Source: an uncultured Prevotellaceae bacterium (GTDB lineage Bacteria > Bacteroidota > Bacteroidia > Bacteroidales > Bacteroidaceae). Taken from it: a stretch of 39,782 nt of DNA. How positions within the stretch are numbered: the stretch's first letter is position 1; every line of letters starts with the position of its first letter. The stretch lies in contig CALELI010000107.1 of assembly GCA_937902455.1 (NCBI GenBank), forward strand, positions 1 through 39,782, written 5' to 3'. The position numbers were made by a program, and so were the translations under genes. Under the pieces are notes generated by a model. That model did no database searches. It was not told the origin of the DNA and saw only the letters and a program-made list of their open reading frames with translations. This document shows, in pieces, positions 14,528 through 24,830 of this stretch.

Positions 14528-17422
14528 ATGAACAATCGCATCTGTAACGCACGATTCAGAAAGCTTTATGCATTCTGTTTCGCCTCTATGTGCCTTGCTG
14601 CGACTGGATGTAAAGACGACTACAAGTTTGACGACGAGGATCCGTCGTTCCTTGGTCAGAGCATCTACGAGGAGCTGAAGACACGAGGCACTTACACGAA
14701 TTTCGTCAAGATCATTGACGATCTGGGTTATGCGGAAGTATTGGGTAAGACTGGTAGCAAGACATTATTCGTCGCCGACGATGATGCCTTTGCCAAGTTC
14801 TACCAGAGCAACAGCTGGGGAGTGAAAGATTACGCATCCCTCTCTTTGGCACAGAAGAAGTTGTTGCTGAATTCCGCAATGATAAACAATGCTTACCTGC
14901 TGGAAATGATGTCGAGCACGGAAGGTCCTATCAAGGGCGAGTGTCTGAGAAGAGAGACCGCCGCTGACGTGACCGACTCCATCACCTTCCTTACAGCAGC
15001 AGAGCTTCCTACTTCCTACAATCTGGACGACAAGGACTACTGGGCTCCGTTCCGAGACGAATCAAAAGGTGGTATCTATATTGCCATGGACGGAACAAAC
15101 CCGATGATGACTCACTTCCTTCCAGGCCAGATGAGTCAGAATGGCATTACTGATGGTGACTTCCAGATCATTGTCGGCACAGAAAGAGACAAGAACGACG
15201 CTTTCATATATGACAGCCGTGTTCTGGAGCAGGACATCACATGCCAGAATGGTTACATCAACCGTCTGGACAAGGTACTGCTCACTCCATCCAACATGGC
15301 AGAACTGCTGCGCACGAATGGCAGGACAAACATCTTCAGCCACATGATTGACCGTTTCTCTGCACCATTCTACAGTCAGGAACTGACCGACAGATACAGA
15401 CTTCTCCATGAGGGCAGTGAGGACAGCGTATACCAGAAGCGCTACTTCTCCCTCCAGGAAGGATTCGAGCTCAACAACGACAGAGGCACCGACCCGAAGA
15501 ATAATCCTGTAGGAAACGCAGTGAAATACGGTCTGAACTTCGACCCGGGATGGAATCAGTACAGAACCGACAACCAGACTGCAAAGGAGAGAGACATGGG
15601 TGTGATCTTCGCACCGACAGACGAAGTACTCTACAACTACTTCTTCAATGGCGGTGGTAAGTTCCTCATTGACGCATACGCACCGGAACAGCAGAAGAAC
15701 GTTCAAGGACATACTGACTATGCAAACATCTACAACACTATTGACCAGATCCCTCTCAATGTCATTCAGGCTCTCACCAACAACCTGATGAAGATATCGT
15801 TCAACAATAGTGTCCCAAGCAAGTTCGAGACCATAAAGGACGACGCTCAGGATCCAATGCTCGACGAGACCCACATTGACAAGATCGAGGATGTGAAACT
15901 GGCAAACAACGGTGCTGTATACATCATGGATGAAGTGCTGACACCAGCCAAATATGCAGCTGTCAGTGCACCAGCATACGTTGCACAGGACATGAAGATA
16001 TTCAACTATGCAGTCAACGAGAAGACTCTGGACATCGACTGCAACTTCTATGCCTACCTGCTTGCCATGAGCGCACGATTCAGTTTCTTCGTACCGCAGG
16101 ACACTGCATTCTGGTACATCGACCCAGTTTCCTTCGCCCTGGAAAAAGGAAAGCAGAGAGCATTTCTCTTTGAATGGAACGAGAAGAACGGTGCCCCGAC
16201 ATGTACCCCATATCAGTATGATTACGACTTCACCACTGGCGAGGGAACCATCGGCAACAAGCTCGCAAGCGTGACCATCTCCGCAACGGAATGGAAGAAC
16301 CGCCTCCGCGACATGCTGGAAACCCACACTATCGTTCACTCCGACGACAGCACAATCAATCACATCAACGAATCGAAGACCGGTATCGAATGCGACAAGC
16401 ATTACTTCATCTCGAAGAACGGAGCCCCTATCTATGTAAGCAACGCAACAGGACGTGCCAGCAGCAACCCATGTATGGTACAGGGCGGATGGCAGCTTGA
16501 CCACAATGATGCGTGCAAGGTAATCCGCTTCGACGACAAGACTCGCGAGACAAACGGAAACGGAAACGGCTTTGCCTACGAAATAGACAAACCGATGACC
16601 CCTACCATCGAAAGTGTGTACAGTGTGATGTACAACGACAAGGACAATTTCGGAGAATTCTTCGACCTCTGCCAGACAGATGTGGAAGTGCTGAGCGCAG
16701 TAGGCATCACAACTACCGCAGAGCAGAAGCGCTATACAGTGTTCATCAGCAACAACGGACTACCTGCTTACGACAAGGCAGATGGTTCTCAGGTAGCAAC
16801 AGCCACAAACGTGAAATACTTCAACAACTACCGCTATACTGTATGGGTTCCGACCAACGATGCAATCCGTGAAGCAATCAGCAAGGGACTCCCGACATGG
16901 CAGCAGATCCGCGACCTCCTCTATCTGGACGTTGATCCAGAGGAGCGTCCTGAATGGACTGAAGAAGAGGAAGATGCAATAAAGGCAAAGGGACTGGCAA
17001 TGGTAACATGCCTTGTGAACTTCATCAAGAACCACTTCCAGGACAACTCCTGTTTTGTTGACCTCCCATATATGGAGCCTACAAAATACGAGACACAGAC
17101 TCTCCAACTTGACGAAGAGGGTAACCCTTCAGTCTATGCCAAGGTGACAGTCTCTTCCGACGAAGGACAGAACACTCTCTACGTCACTGACGTTCTCGGA
17201 CACAAGCGCAATGTCACTGGTACCAACAACATCATCACCCGCGACTATGTGCTCAACGCAGCATCAAATCCAACAAAGATTGACGCATCCTCAAGTGCTG
17301 TAGTACACGGAATTGACGGCGTACTCGACTACAAGAGCTATGCTGACGGACGCTACGACAGTGACTGGGCCACAGTATCTGCGGCAAAGAAATACTTAGC
17401 AAAATATCGTATTGTAGAATAA
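14528..17422 (+). CDS. Fasciclin (FAS1)-domain surface lipoprotein A
   Basis: A 964-aa lipoprotein. Its signal peptide ends in LAATG before the lipid Cys28, and the mature protein starts CKDD. K followed by two acidic residues is the export signal that places Bacteroidetes lipoproteins on the cell surface. Several FAS1-type units can be read from the paired H1/H2 motifs: KTLFVADDDAFAKF and NGYINRLDKVLLTPSN; MGVIFAPTDEVLYNYF and NGAVYIMDEVLTPA; FSFFVPQDTAFWY; YTVWVPTNDAI and VVHGIDGVLDYK. FAS1 domains mediate adhesion to proteins and glycans. This is the first gene of the operon; SusC follows after 16 nt. No ribosome site of the Shine-Dalgarno type is visible. Ligand unknown. Confidence 0.85.
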   Translation: MNNRICNARFRKLYAFCFASMCLAATGCKDDYKFDDEDPSFLGQSIYEELKTRGTYTNFVKIIDDLGYAEVLGKTGSKTLFVADDDAFAKFYQSNSWGVKDYASLSLAQKKLLLNSAMINNAYLLEMMSSTEGPIKGECLRRETAADVTDSITFLTAAELPTSYNLDDKDYWAPFRDESKGGIYIAMDGTNPMMTHFLPGQMSQNGITDGDFQIIVGTERDKNDAFIYDSRVLEQDITCQNGYINRLDKVLLTPSNMAELLRTNGRTNIFSHMIDRFSAPFYSQELTDRYRLLHEGSEDSVYQKRYFSLQEGFELNNDRGTDPKNNPVGNAVKYGLNFDPGWNQYRTDNQTAKERDMGVIFAPTDEVLYNYFFNGGGKFLIDAYAPEQQKNVQGHTDYANIYNTIDQIPLNVIQALTNNLMKISFNNSVPSKFETIKDDAQDPMLDETHIDKIEDVKLANNGAVYIMDEVLTPAKYAAVSAPAYVAQDMKIFNYAVNEKTLDIDCNFYAYLLAMSARFSFFVPQDTAFWYIDPVSFALEKGKQRAFLFEWNEKNGAPTCTPYQYDYDFTTGEGTIGNKLASVTISATEWKNRLRDMLETHTIVHSDDSTINHINESKTGIECDKHYFISKNGAPIYVSNATGRASSNPCMVQGGWQLDHNDACKVIRFDDKTRETNGNGNGFAYEIDKPMTPTIESVYSVMYNDKDNFGEFFDLCQTDVEVLSAVGITTTAEQKRYTVFISNNGLPAYDKADGSQVATATNVKYFNNYRYTVWVPTNDAIREAISKGLPTWQQIRDLLYLDVDPEERPEWTEEEEDAIKAKGLAMVTCLVNFIKNHFQDNSCFVDLPYMEPTKYETQTLQLDEEGNPSVYAKVTVSSDEGQNTLYVTDVLGHKRNVTGTNNIITRDYVLNAASNPTKIDASSSAVVHGIDGVLDYKSYADGRYDSDWATVSAAKKYLAKYRIVE

Positions 17423-17438
17423 GCTAAAAAGAAAGATT

Positions 17439-20400
17439 ATGAAAAGAATATTGATTTTAACATTGGCTTTCGCTATCAGCTCAAGCTTATTCGCACAGGT
17501 AAAACCAGGCGACGTTATCAGTGGTAACGTATCAGATGACATCGACGTAATAATTTCAGCGAACGTAATTGAAATCGATGCCAACAAGCGTATCGTTGCT
17601 CATGCAGTAACTGATATGAACGGTAACTTCTCGTTCACATGTAAGAATCCTAAGAACAAGATTCAGATATCCTATGTCGGACTCCAGACAGTGACTCTCC
17701 CTATCGACAGGAAAGTATATAAAATCAAGATGAAGAGTGCCACCCAGATTGCACCCGTGGAAATCAAGGCAAAGAAGATGGCATCACAGAGTACAGGTCT
17801 GACTATCCCTGTAAAGGAAATCTCCGTAGCCACCCAGACCATGAGTATGGAAGAAGTCGAAGGACTTTCCTTCGCCTCGGTCGACGAAGCCCTCCAGGGT
17901 AAGATTGCCGGACTCGACATCATCTCCAACTCAGGAAACCTCGGAGCTGGTACCAGTATGCGATTGAGAGGTGTCAGTTCCATCAACGGAAGTGCAGAAC
18001 CACTTATCGTAGTGGACGGTAACATCTTCGACCTCCCTGACGACGTAAGCCAGGTGGACTTCAACGACCTCGACAATGAGGAACAGTTTGCCACACTTCT
18101 CTCCGTCAACCCTGAAGACATCAAGGAAATCAAGGTACTCAAGGATGCTACAGCATCAGCCATCTGGGGAGCAAGAGGTGCCAACGGTGTGCTTGAAATC
18201 ACAACCAAGCGTGGTACGACCGGCAAGACAAGAATCGACTTCTCATACCGATTCACTGGTTCATGGGCACCGGAAGGACTTAACATGCTCGATGGTGACG
18301 GCTACACCATGATGCTCAAGGAAGCCTACTTCAATCCTAAGCAGAGCAGCGAGACATCCAACATGGTCGAGCTCAACTACGACCAGAGCCGTCCGATGTA
18401 CTACTACAACTTCAACAAGAACACAGACTGGGTAGACGCAGTCAACCAGTTCGGACAGACCCACAACTACTACCTCACCCTTACTGGTGGTGGTGAGAAG
18501 GCAAAGTTCCGTATTTCCGGAGGTTACGACCATCAGACAGGTACCATAATCAAGCAGGAGATGGACAGATTCTCCACACGTGTGGTTCTCGACTATGACG
18601 TATCCGACCGAATCCGATTCTCAACAAACTTCTCCCTGACATACACAGACAACCATCGTAACTGGGACGGCGGAAGTACTTCATCCATTCTCTCAAAGGC
18701 ATACAATGCAATGCCAAACATGAGTATCTACGAATACGACGAGAGAGGACAACTGACAGGCGGTTACTACAATATGTTGCCAACTTACGGAAGTGCAGGT
18801 ATGGTTCCTGACGGATATTCTTCATACTATCTCAGCGACATGAAGAACAACGGTAACCCTGTTGCCATTGCAAACCTGGCACACAACAACCAGAGTACAT
18901 ACCGTATCACACCTCAGTTCAACCTCCGCTACAAGCTCCTGAGCAAAGATGACGAAGGACATCAGCTCGACCTCAATGCAGAAGTCTACATGGATATCTA
19001 CAATGAATCAGTTGAAGCAAACTATCCTGCCGCACTTACTACTGAGAAGTGGACAAACGACAAGGTCAACAGTGTCTACAACAGTGAATACAAGAGCCTT
19101 GGTTTCACAAACAAGGAGACATTGATCTTCACCCCTCATTTCAACAATCGTGACATCTTCATGCAGATGCTCGGCAGGTTTGAGTTCACCACTGGTGACG
19201 GAAGCAGTCAGAACTACACAAAGACACACGTTCCTACTGGCCTTGACTCTCCTATCGCAGACGGATATCTCCAGAATGGTGGTGCAACAAGTTCAAGCGA
19301 GCGCAAGAGCGCTGCATTCCTGTTCCAATATCACGTCGGTCTTTTCGACAGCCGATATGCTTTTGACATTGCAGTCCGCAGAGACGGTTCCACTAAGTTC
19401 GGTGCCGGAAAGAAATGGGGAACATTCCCTGGAATCTCCGCACGCTGGAACATAAGCGACGAACCATTCTTCAGGAACGCAAAATGGACAAAGCCTATCT
19501 CTCTCCTCTCATTCCGTCCAGGATGGGGACGTACAGGTAGCGCTCCAGGCAGTGAATACCTTATGTATAATAGATACGCTGATTTTGGCACCTATGGTGC
19601 AAACGGTCAGTTCATGGCAGCCATCGCACCTGACAACCTCCGACTCACCGATATCCAGTGGGAAACTCTCGAAGAGTGGAACTTCGGAGGTAACCTCGGT
19701 TTCTTCGACGACAAGTTGTCATTCGCATTCGACTATTACAACCGCCACAAGAAAGACCTTCTCATGGGTGGTGTGGCAATCCCTGGCTCTACCGGTTTCG
19801 GCAGTCTTCCTTGGAAGAATGTAGGAGAGCTGAAGAACGAAGGCTGGGAACTCTACATCAACACCCGCCGACTCATCAAGGCAGGTAAGTTCTCCATGGA
19901 CGCATACGTCAACTTCGCACAGAACATCAACACTATTCTCGAGATGGATCCTACAGTCCTGCAGTCAATGAACCCAGAGTACGGCTACAGCAACAAGACC
20001 TACCTGCAGAGAATCCAGATTGGCAATGCAGTCGGTTCCATCTATGGCTTCAAGTACAAAGGCGTGTATGCCTACGACTATGAACACAGCGGTTACACCG
20101 ACCAGTCATTCAACACTTACGGAAGCAACACCGCAAAGGCTGCCGCAGAAAGAGGCGACAATGCAACTTGCCCTGTAGCACGCGATGCCGACGGCAACAT
20201 TCTCTTCGACGGTAAGGGCAACCCGCTCCACATGTACTTCGACTATGGCAATACCAACTATGAATTCAAGGGTGGTGATGCCATCTATGAGGACATCAAC
20301 CACGATGGACAGATCAACGAACTCGATATCGTCTATCTCGGCAACTCAAACCCTAAGATTAACGGTGGTTTCGGACTCACATTCAACTACGATGCATGGT

Positions 20401-20852
20401 CTCTCAAGCTCAGTTTCAACTTCCGTGCAGGAAACCAGATTGTCAACATGGCTCGTCTGAACAACGAATGCATGCTTGGCAACACGAACCAGAGCAAGGC
20501 AACAGCGTGGCGATGGAGAAAGAACGGCGACGACACATGGATTCCACGCGCCATGAACAACAGCGTCGGTGTATCTTCCTACAATTCCCTCGGAAGCGAC
20601 CGCTATGTAGAAGATGGCGATTATCTCCGTCTGCAGTACATGCAGCTCAACTACAACGTCCCTGCCAAGAAGCTGAAGCCAATCGGACTTAGAAGTCTCC
20701 GCCTGTCACTCTCCGCACAGAATATCTTCTGTCTCACGAAGTACACCGGTGTAGATCCTGAGGTAAGCTATGGCACTTGGGGCGTATGCTACGACAACAG
20801 CAAGACACCACGTGCAAAGTCATTCACATTCAGTGTTAATGTTGGATTCTAA
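17439..20852 (+). CDS. SusC-like TonB-dependent outer membrane transporter 1
   Basis: A 1137-aa outer membrane protein. The signal peptide ends SSSLFA before Q20. Residues about 28-105 form the carboxypeptidase-like domain typical of SusC (ISGNVSDD, VTDMNGNFSFTC, ISYVGLQTVTL). The plug follows with the family signature LQGKIAGLDIISNSGNLG, RLRGVSSINGSAEPLIVVDG and VLKDATASAIWGARGANGVL. The rest is the 22-strand barrel, ending in the aromatic FTFSVNVGF typical of barrel proteins. A TonB-box-like strand (APVEIKAKK) precedes the plug. It would import ligand using TonB energy together with the SusD lid encoded 16 nt downstream. Substrate cannot be predicted from sequence alone. Confidence 0.95.
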   Translation: MKRILILTLAFAISSSLFAQVKPGDVISGNVSDDIDVIISANVIEIDANKRIVAHAVTDMNGNFSFTCKNPKNKIQISYVGLQTVTLPIDRKVYKIKMKSATQIAPVEIKAKKMASQSTGLTIPVKEISVATQTMSMEEVEGLSFASVDEALQGKIAGLDIISNSGNLGAGTSMRLRGVSSINGSAEPLIVVDGNIFDLPDDVSQVDFNDLDNEEQFATLLSVNPEDIKEIKVLKDATASAIWGARGANGVLEITTKRGTTGKTRIDFSYRFTGSWAPEGLNMLDGDGYTMMLKEAYFNPKQSSETSNMVELNYDQSRPMYYYNFNKNTDWVDAVNQFGQTHNYYLTLTGGGEKAKFRISGGYDHQTGTIIKQEMDRFSTRVVLDYDVSDRIRFSTNFSLTYTDNHRNWDGGSTSSILSKAYNAMPNMSIYEYDERGQLTGGYYNMLPTYGSAGMVPDGYSSYYLSDMKNNGNPVAIANLAHNNQSTYRITPQFNLRYKLLSKDDEGHQLDLNAEVYMDIYNESVEANYPAALTTEKWTNDKVNSVYNSEYKSLGFTNKETLIFTPHFNNRDIFMQMLGRFEFTTGDGSSQNYTKTHVPTGLDSPIADGYLQNGGATSSSERKSAAFLFQYHVGLFDSRYAFDIAVRRDGSTKFGAGKKWGTFPGISARWNISDEPFFRNAKWTKPISLLSFRPGWGRTGSAPGSEYLMYNRYADFGTYGANGQFMAAIAPDNLRLTDIQWETLEEWNFGGNLGFFDDKLSFAFDYYNRHKKDLLMGGVAIPGSTGFGSLPWKNVGELKNEGWELYINTRRLIKAGKFSMDAYVNFAQNINTILEMDPTVLQSMNPEYGYSNKTYLQRIQIGNAVGSIYGFKYKGVYAYDYEHSGYTDQSFNTYGSNTAKAAAERGDNATCPVARDADGNILFDGKGNPLHMYFDYGNTNYEFKGGDAIYEDINHDGQINELDIVYLGNSNPKINGGFGLTFNYDAWSLKLSFNFRAGNQIVNMARLNNECMLGNTNQSKATAWRWRKNGDDTWIPRAMNNSVGVSSYNSLGSDRYVEDGDYLRLQYMQLNYNVPAKKLKPIGLRSLRLSLSAQNIFCLTKYTGVDPEVSYGTWGVCYDNSKTPRAKSFTFSVNVGF

Positions 20853-20868
20853 TATGGAGGATATCAGT

Positions 20869-22698
20869 ATGAAAAAAGCTAAATATATATTCATTACTCT
20901 GCTTTCAGCCATTTTATCGCTGAGCACAATAAGTTGTGATGACTTTTTGACAATCACACCATCCAACCAGATTGTCGAGGAAGATTTCTGGAAAGACAGG
21001 AACGACCTTGAGAATGCAGTGTCTGCATGCTATAAGCGTCTGGTGAACATGATGTCACAATTCATCGACTGGGGTGAATTAAGAAGCGACAACATTTCTC
21101 TCGCTAACGGAAACGGTTCCACTCAGGTGAGGAACGTGATGAACGCAAACCTCATCCCTACCTATGCGACATTCGACTGGACATCACTTTACAACGAAAT
21201 CAATTTCTGCAACAAGGTACTCAGTCATGGTCCCGAAGTAGTGGCCGTTGACGAAAGTTTCTCTACAGGAGACTGGGAGCCAATCATGGCAGAAGCCAGG
21301 ACTCTCCGCGCCCTCGCACATTTCTATCTCGTAAGAGTGTGGGGCGAAGTGCCATACGTAACTGTAGACTACAACAATGACGGTCAGAATTTCCTTCTGC
21401 CTCAGTGCACTCAGGAGCAGGTGCTCGACAGCATCATCCTCGACCTCGAGAGCGTAAAGGACAAGGCAATGAAGGACTACGGCAAGGAAGTATGGAACAA
21501 GGGGCGTGTGACTCAGAAGACCGTCTATACACTCCTTGCAGACGTATATCTCTGGCGTGCGAGCAAGAATGCCTCAGCCGACTCCGTTGCAATCTATGGC
21601 AATCAGTCCGAAGAGGATTACAAGAAATGCGTTGAATGCTGCGACTGGGTAATCAACCAGATGAAGACAGAACGTGTCGAGAAACTCAACAAGGAAGGCA
21701 AGGTGCTCGGTGGTGTCACAACCGACGACCTTACCATCGAAGACCTTCTCATCCCTAACGAGCGCTCTGCCAACAACAAGTATATCTCCGACTCTGAGAT
21801 TGGGGCATTCCAGCATATCTTCGGTTCCGGGAACTCTATGGAAGGAATCTTTGAGCTCCAGATTGACGGAACCAACAACACCAATGCCGTGAACGGCAGT
21901 TTCTGGAATCTAGGTAACAACACTGTAGGTTCACTCGTAAGTAGCGAAGCATTGTTTAACAGTGTGAACAGCACTCCTAACGACATCTCACCAGTCAGTG
22001 TCTTCACAAAGACTGACTGCCGCCGCTGGGAAACGCTTCATTATGAGAAAGCCGATCAGATTGCCTTCCCTGTATTCAAGTACTCCGCAACCAACGTGAC
22101 TCAGTACAATGGTGTTAACACAGGCAATTCCATCCTTCAGGACAACTTCGCAACGACATTCAAGTGCGAATACACAGTACGTACTTCTTCTTCCAACAGC
22201 TGCAACTGGATTTTCTACCGTCTGAGTGACATCATGCTCATGAAGGCAGAAGCAATGAGCCAGCTATATTCCGACGAAGAACATCTCAAGGAAGCATTCC
22301 TTCTCTGTCGTCATATCTTCAGACGTTCCAATCCATACGCCTATGCAACAAACAACATGACAGCAAAGAACGACTCACTCGTATTCGACAACTTCAACAC
22401 TCAGCCAAATCTCGAAGCACTGGTCATGACCGAACGTCAGCGCGAGTTCTTCGGAGAAGGCAAGCGTTGGTTCGATCTCGTACGCTATGCACAGCGCAGG
22501 GGCAGCACAACAGACATGCTGAACAAATACCTTGGACGCAAGTATAGCGAAAACCGCAAAGCAATATCCGCCAAGCTATCTACAATCAACTCACTGTTCT
22601 CGCCTGTCTATGACAAGCAGCTCAAGGCTAATCCGCTCCTGCACCAGAACAGTGCATGGATAAATCATGAATCATCTTCAAAAACTGACGATCTATGA
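20869..22698 (+). CDS. SusD/RagB-like outer membrane lipoprotein 1
   Basis: A 609-aa lipoprotein that forms the ligand-binding lid of SusC transporter 1. The start at 20869 is chosen because it gives a proper signal peptide (MKKAKYIFITLLSAIL, lipid Cys23 in ISCDDF) preceded by GGAGG at 20856-20860. The frame is open further upstream, but that part overlaps the SusC gene and makes no sense as a signal. SusD features are clear: CDDFLTITPSNQIVEEDFWKD, the ARTLRALAHFYLVRVWGEVPYV helix, and the C-terminal LVMTERQREFFGEGKRWFDLVRY. The stop overlaps the next start by 4 nt (ATGA), which couples it to fasciclin lipoprotein B. Confidence 0.95.
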   Translation: MKKAKYIFITLLSAILSLSTISCDDFLTITPSNQIVEEDFWKDRNDLENAVSACYKRLVNMMSQFIDWGELRSDNISLANGNGSTQVRNVMNANLIPTYATFDWTSLYNEINFCNKVLSHGPEVVAVDESFSTGDWEPIMAEARTLRALAHFYLVRVWGEVPYVTVDYNNDGQNFLLPQCTQEQVLDSIILDLESVKDKAMKDYGKEVWNKGRVTQKTVYTLLADVYLWRASKNASADSVAIYGNQSEEDYKKCVECCDWVINQMKTERVEKLNKEGKVLGGVTTDDLTIEDLLIPNERSANNKYISDSEIGAFQHIFGSGNSMEGIFELQIDGTNNTNAVNGSFWNLGNNTVGSLVSSEALFNSVNSTPNDISPVSVFTKTDCRRWETLHYEKADQIAFPVFKYSATNVTQYNGVNTGNSILQDNFATTFKCEYTVRTSSSNSCNWIFYRLSDIMLMKAEAMSQLYSDEEHLKEAFLLCRHIFRRSNPYAYATNNMTAKNDSLVFDNFNTQPNLEALVMTERQREFFGEGKRWFDLVRYAQRRGSTTDMLNKYLGRKYSENRKAISAKLSTINSLFSPVYDKQLKANPLLHQNSAWINHESSSKTDDL

Positions 22699-24776
22699 AA
22701 AAGTTAAATATATTCGCAATCATGCTTTCAGTGGTTTTCTCACTGAGCATAACAAGTTGTAAGGAAGACATTGATGATTCCAATCTCTATACCTTCACGG
22801 GGCAGATGATTACTGACTATCTGCAGCAGGACTCTGTAAGATTCAGTGACTATCTCCAGCTCCTTGGTCAGGTAAAGCCCAGCAAGAAGTCAGCATCAAC
22901 AATGAGGCAGCTCCTGAGCGCACGTGGAAACTATACATGCTTTGCTCCTACCAACGATGCTATCCGGTTCTACCTTGACTCACTCTACCAGATAGGTGAA
23001 CTGAAATCTACAGAACTTAGTCAGGTTCCAGACTCAGTTGCCGAGCCAATCGTGTTCAACTCGATTATCGACTGTCAGAACTCAATCGCATATGCGTCCA
23101 CCGACTTCATCAGCGGTGCCCTCAGCAGAACGAACATGAACGACAGATACGTCAGCATCGACTTCGGCAACGATTCCGTCGGTACCACGCTCATCTATGT
23201 CAATACCAATTCAATGGTAATAGAAAAGGACATTGAAGTAGAGAATGGCTACATCCACGCCATCAACAAAGTACTCTCACCATCCACAGCCACGGTTGCC
23301 GACCTCATTGAAAGCACACCTAACCTCACCTTCTTCGGACACCTTCTTGAAATCACAGGATGGGACAAGAAGATTAACCACTACAAGGATGAAGAGTACG
23401 ACGACCGCGACATCGCTGGCAGTATCGGTCCTTCAGACCTTATCAATGGAGAAGGATGGCCTGGATACTATCCAGAACACCGCTATATCGGTTACACCAT
23501 ATTTACAGAGACAGACTCCGTATTTATGGAGAAGTTAGGCATCACATCTATTGATGAACTTGAACCTAAGCTGAACCAATATCTTAAGGAAAACGCTTAT
23601 TATGACTGGGACAAGGCAGCAGGTGCAACATCCAACTACGAAGACCCTGAGAATCCAATCAACCAGTTCGTGGCATACCACATCCTTCCTGAATTACTCA
23701 TCTGGAACAAACTTGTCATCTACAGCAACGAAAAGGGGTTCAGCAACGCCAGTCCTAACGACGGCAAAAGTTTTCAGGTCAATGTATGGGAATACTACGA
23801 AACCATGGATCCTCACCGTCGTTCACTGAAGATTACAGGTATCCGTAATGGCAAGCGAATCAACCGACACGGCATTTATAACTTGTCAACATACAAGGAA
23901 AAAGACGGATCTGTCGATATTCAGGGAGTGAACATCCGCTCAAACAATGACAAGTATGATAATAATGCCATGAACGGTTGGTACTACCCTATCGACGACA
24001 TCCTCCTATGGTCAAAGGATGTACCTCTGAAGGTGCTCAACGAACGTATGCGCTATGATATATGTGCTCTTATTCCTGAACTCATGACAAACAACTGTCG
24101 TCGTTCGGGTGATGCCGAACACCAGGCATGGTACTTCCCATCAGACTATTTCGACACCCACAATGGTGGTTCAGGCTCTATAATCAATGTATCAAAGGAA
24201 ACCAAGTTGGCATATCTTACCAACATACAGAATTATGGCAGCACATCTTCATGGACTAATTTCCAGTGCGATGAATGGAACATTCGTGGTTCCTACGATT
24301 TCGTAATGAAGCTGCCTCCTGTACCTTATACCGGAACATACGAAATCCGTTATGGTGTGAATGCAAACGACAACCGTGGTATGGCCCAGATCTATATCGG
24401 TACAAATCCGAATAACCTTCCTGCAGTAGGTATTCCTATTGACCTCCGCGTTCGTGGAAATAATCCTGCCATCGGATGGAAGTCTGATTCAGACCTTGGA
24501 ACGACTGATGCCATAGAGGCAAATGACAAGGCTATGCGCAACGTAGACTACATGAAGGGACCTAAGTACTTCTATCCTGCATCCGGAAATTCCGGACGTG
24601 ACTGTCAGAATTGTACACGACGCATCATCTTCCGCGGTCAGCTCGAAGAAGGCGCTACATATTATGTCCGATTCAAGTCGGTTCTTCAGAGTACTTCTAC
24701 ACAGTTCTTCTACGACTATCTGGAATTTGTTCCTAAGATTATCTACAACGGTGATGAACCAGAGGACAAATGGTAA
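22695..24776 (+). CDS. Fasciclin-domain surface lipoprotein B with a beta-rich C-terminal domain
   Basis: A 693-aa lipoprotein with lipid Cys22 (SITSCKEDID), so the mature end carries the K plus acidic surface-export signal. One clear FAS1 domain has NYTCFAPTNDAIRFYL near residue 78 and NGYIHAINKVLSPSTATVADLI near 186. A second, more degenerate unit spans about 210-430. The last 200 residues (FVMKLPPVPYTGTYEIRYGVN, GMAQIYIG, ATYYVRFKSVL, FFYDYLEFVPK) form a beta-sandwich-like domain that may bind carbohydrate, of the type described as DUF5108 next to SusCD systems; that label is tentative. It is translationally coupled to SusD 1 by ATGA. Confidence 0.8.
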   Translation: MKKLNIFAIMLSVVFSLSITSCKEDIDDSNLYTFTGQMITDYLQQDSVRFSDYLQLLGQVKPSKKSASTMRQLLSARGNYTCFAPTNDAIRFYLDSLYQIGELKSTELSQVPDSVAEPIVFNSIIDCQNSIAYASTDFISGALSRTNMNDRYVSIDFGNDSVGTTLIYVNTNSMVIEKDIEVENGYIHAINKVLSPSTATVADLIESTPNLTFFGHLLEITGWDKKINHYKDEEYDDRDIAGSIGPSDLINGEGWPGYYPEHRYIGYTIFTETDSVFMEKLGITSIDELEPKLNQYLKENAYYDWDKAAGATSNYEDPENPINQFVAYHILPELLIWNKLVIYSNEKGFSNASPNDGKSFQVNVWEYYETMDPHRRSLKITGIRNGKRINRHGIYNLSTYKEKDGSVDIQGVNIRSNNDKYDNNAMNGWYYPIDDILLWSKDVPLKVLNERMRYDICALIPELMTNNCRRSGDAEHQAWYFPSDYFDTHNGGSGSIINVSKETKLAYLTNIQNYGSTSSWTNFQCDEWNIRGSYDFVMKLPPVPYTGTYEIRYGVNANDNRGMAQIYIGTNPNNLPAVGIPIDLRVRGNNPAIGWKSDSDLGTTDAIEANDKAMRNVDYMKGPKYFYPASGNSGRDCQNCTRRIIFRGQLEEGATYYVRFKSVLQSTSTQFFYDYLEFVPKIIYNGDEPEDKW

Positions 24777-24781
24777 TAAAT

Positions 24782-24823
24782 AAATCCGAAATCAATAATC
24801 TGTATTTCGTAACTCGTAATTAG
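24782..24823. repeat. Degenerate heptad tract (TAACTCG words) between lipoprotein genes
   Basis: Six 7-nt words can be read in register: AAATCCG, AAATCAA, TAATCTG, TATTTCG, TAACTCG, TAATTAG. They fill most of the 54-nt gap between lipoprotein genes B and C. The register is less clear than in the other tracts. Confidence 0.5.
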
Positions 24824-24830
24824 AAACAAT

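Noticed and set aside
15062..16504. A 480-codon open frame on the minus strand inside fasciclin gene A
   Set aside because: The plus-strand frame encodes a clear FAS1 lipoprotein. The antisense translation has no recognisable domain, and its length follows from the codon use of the real gene.
20770..20868. Longer N-terminus for SusD 1
   Set aside because: The upstream part overlaps SusC 1 and destroys the lipoprotein signal; GGAGG precedes the start at 20869.
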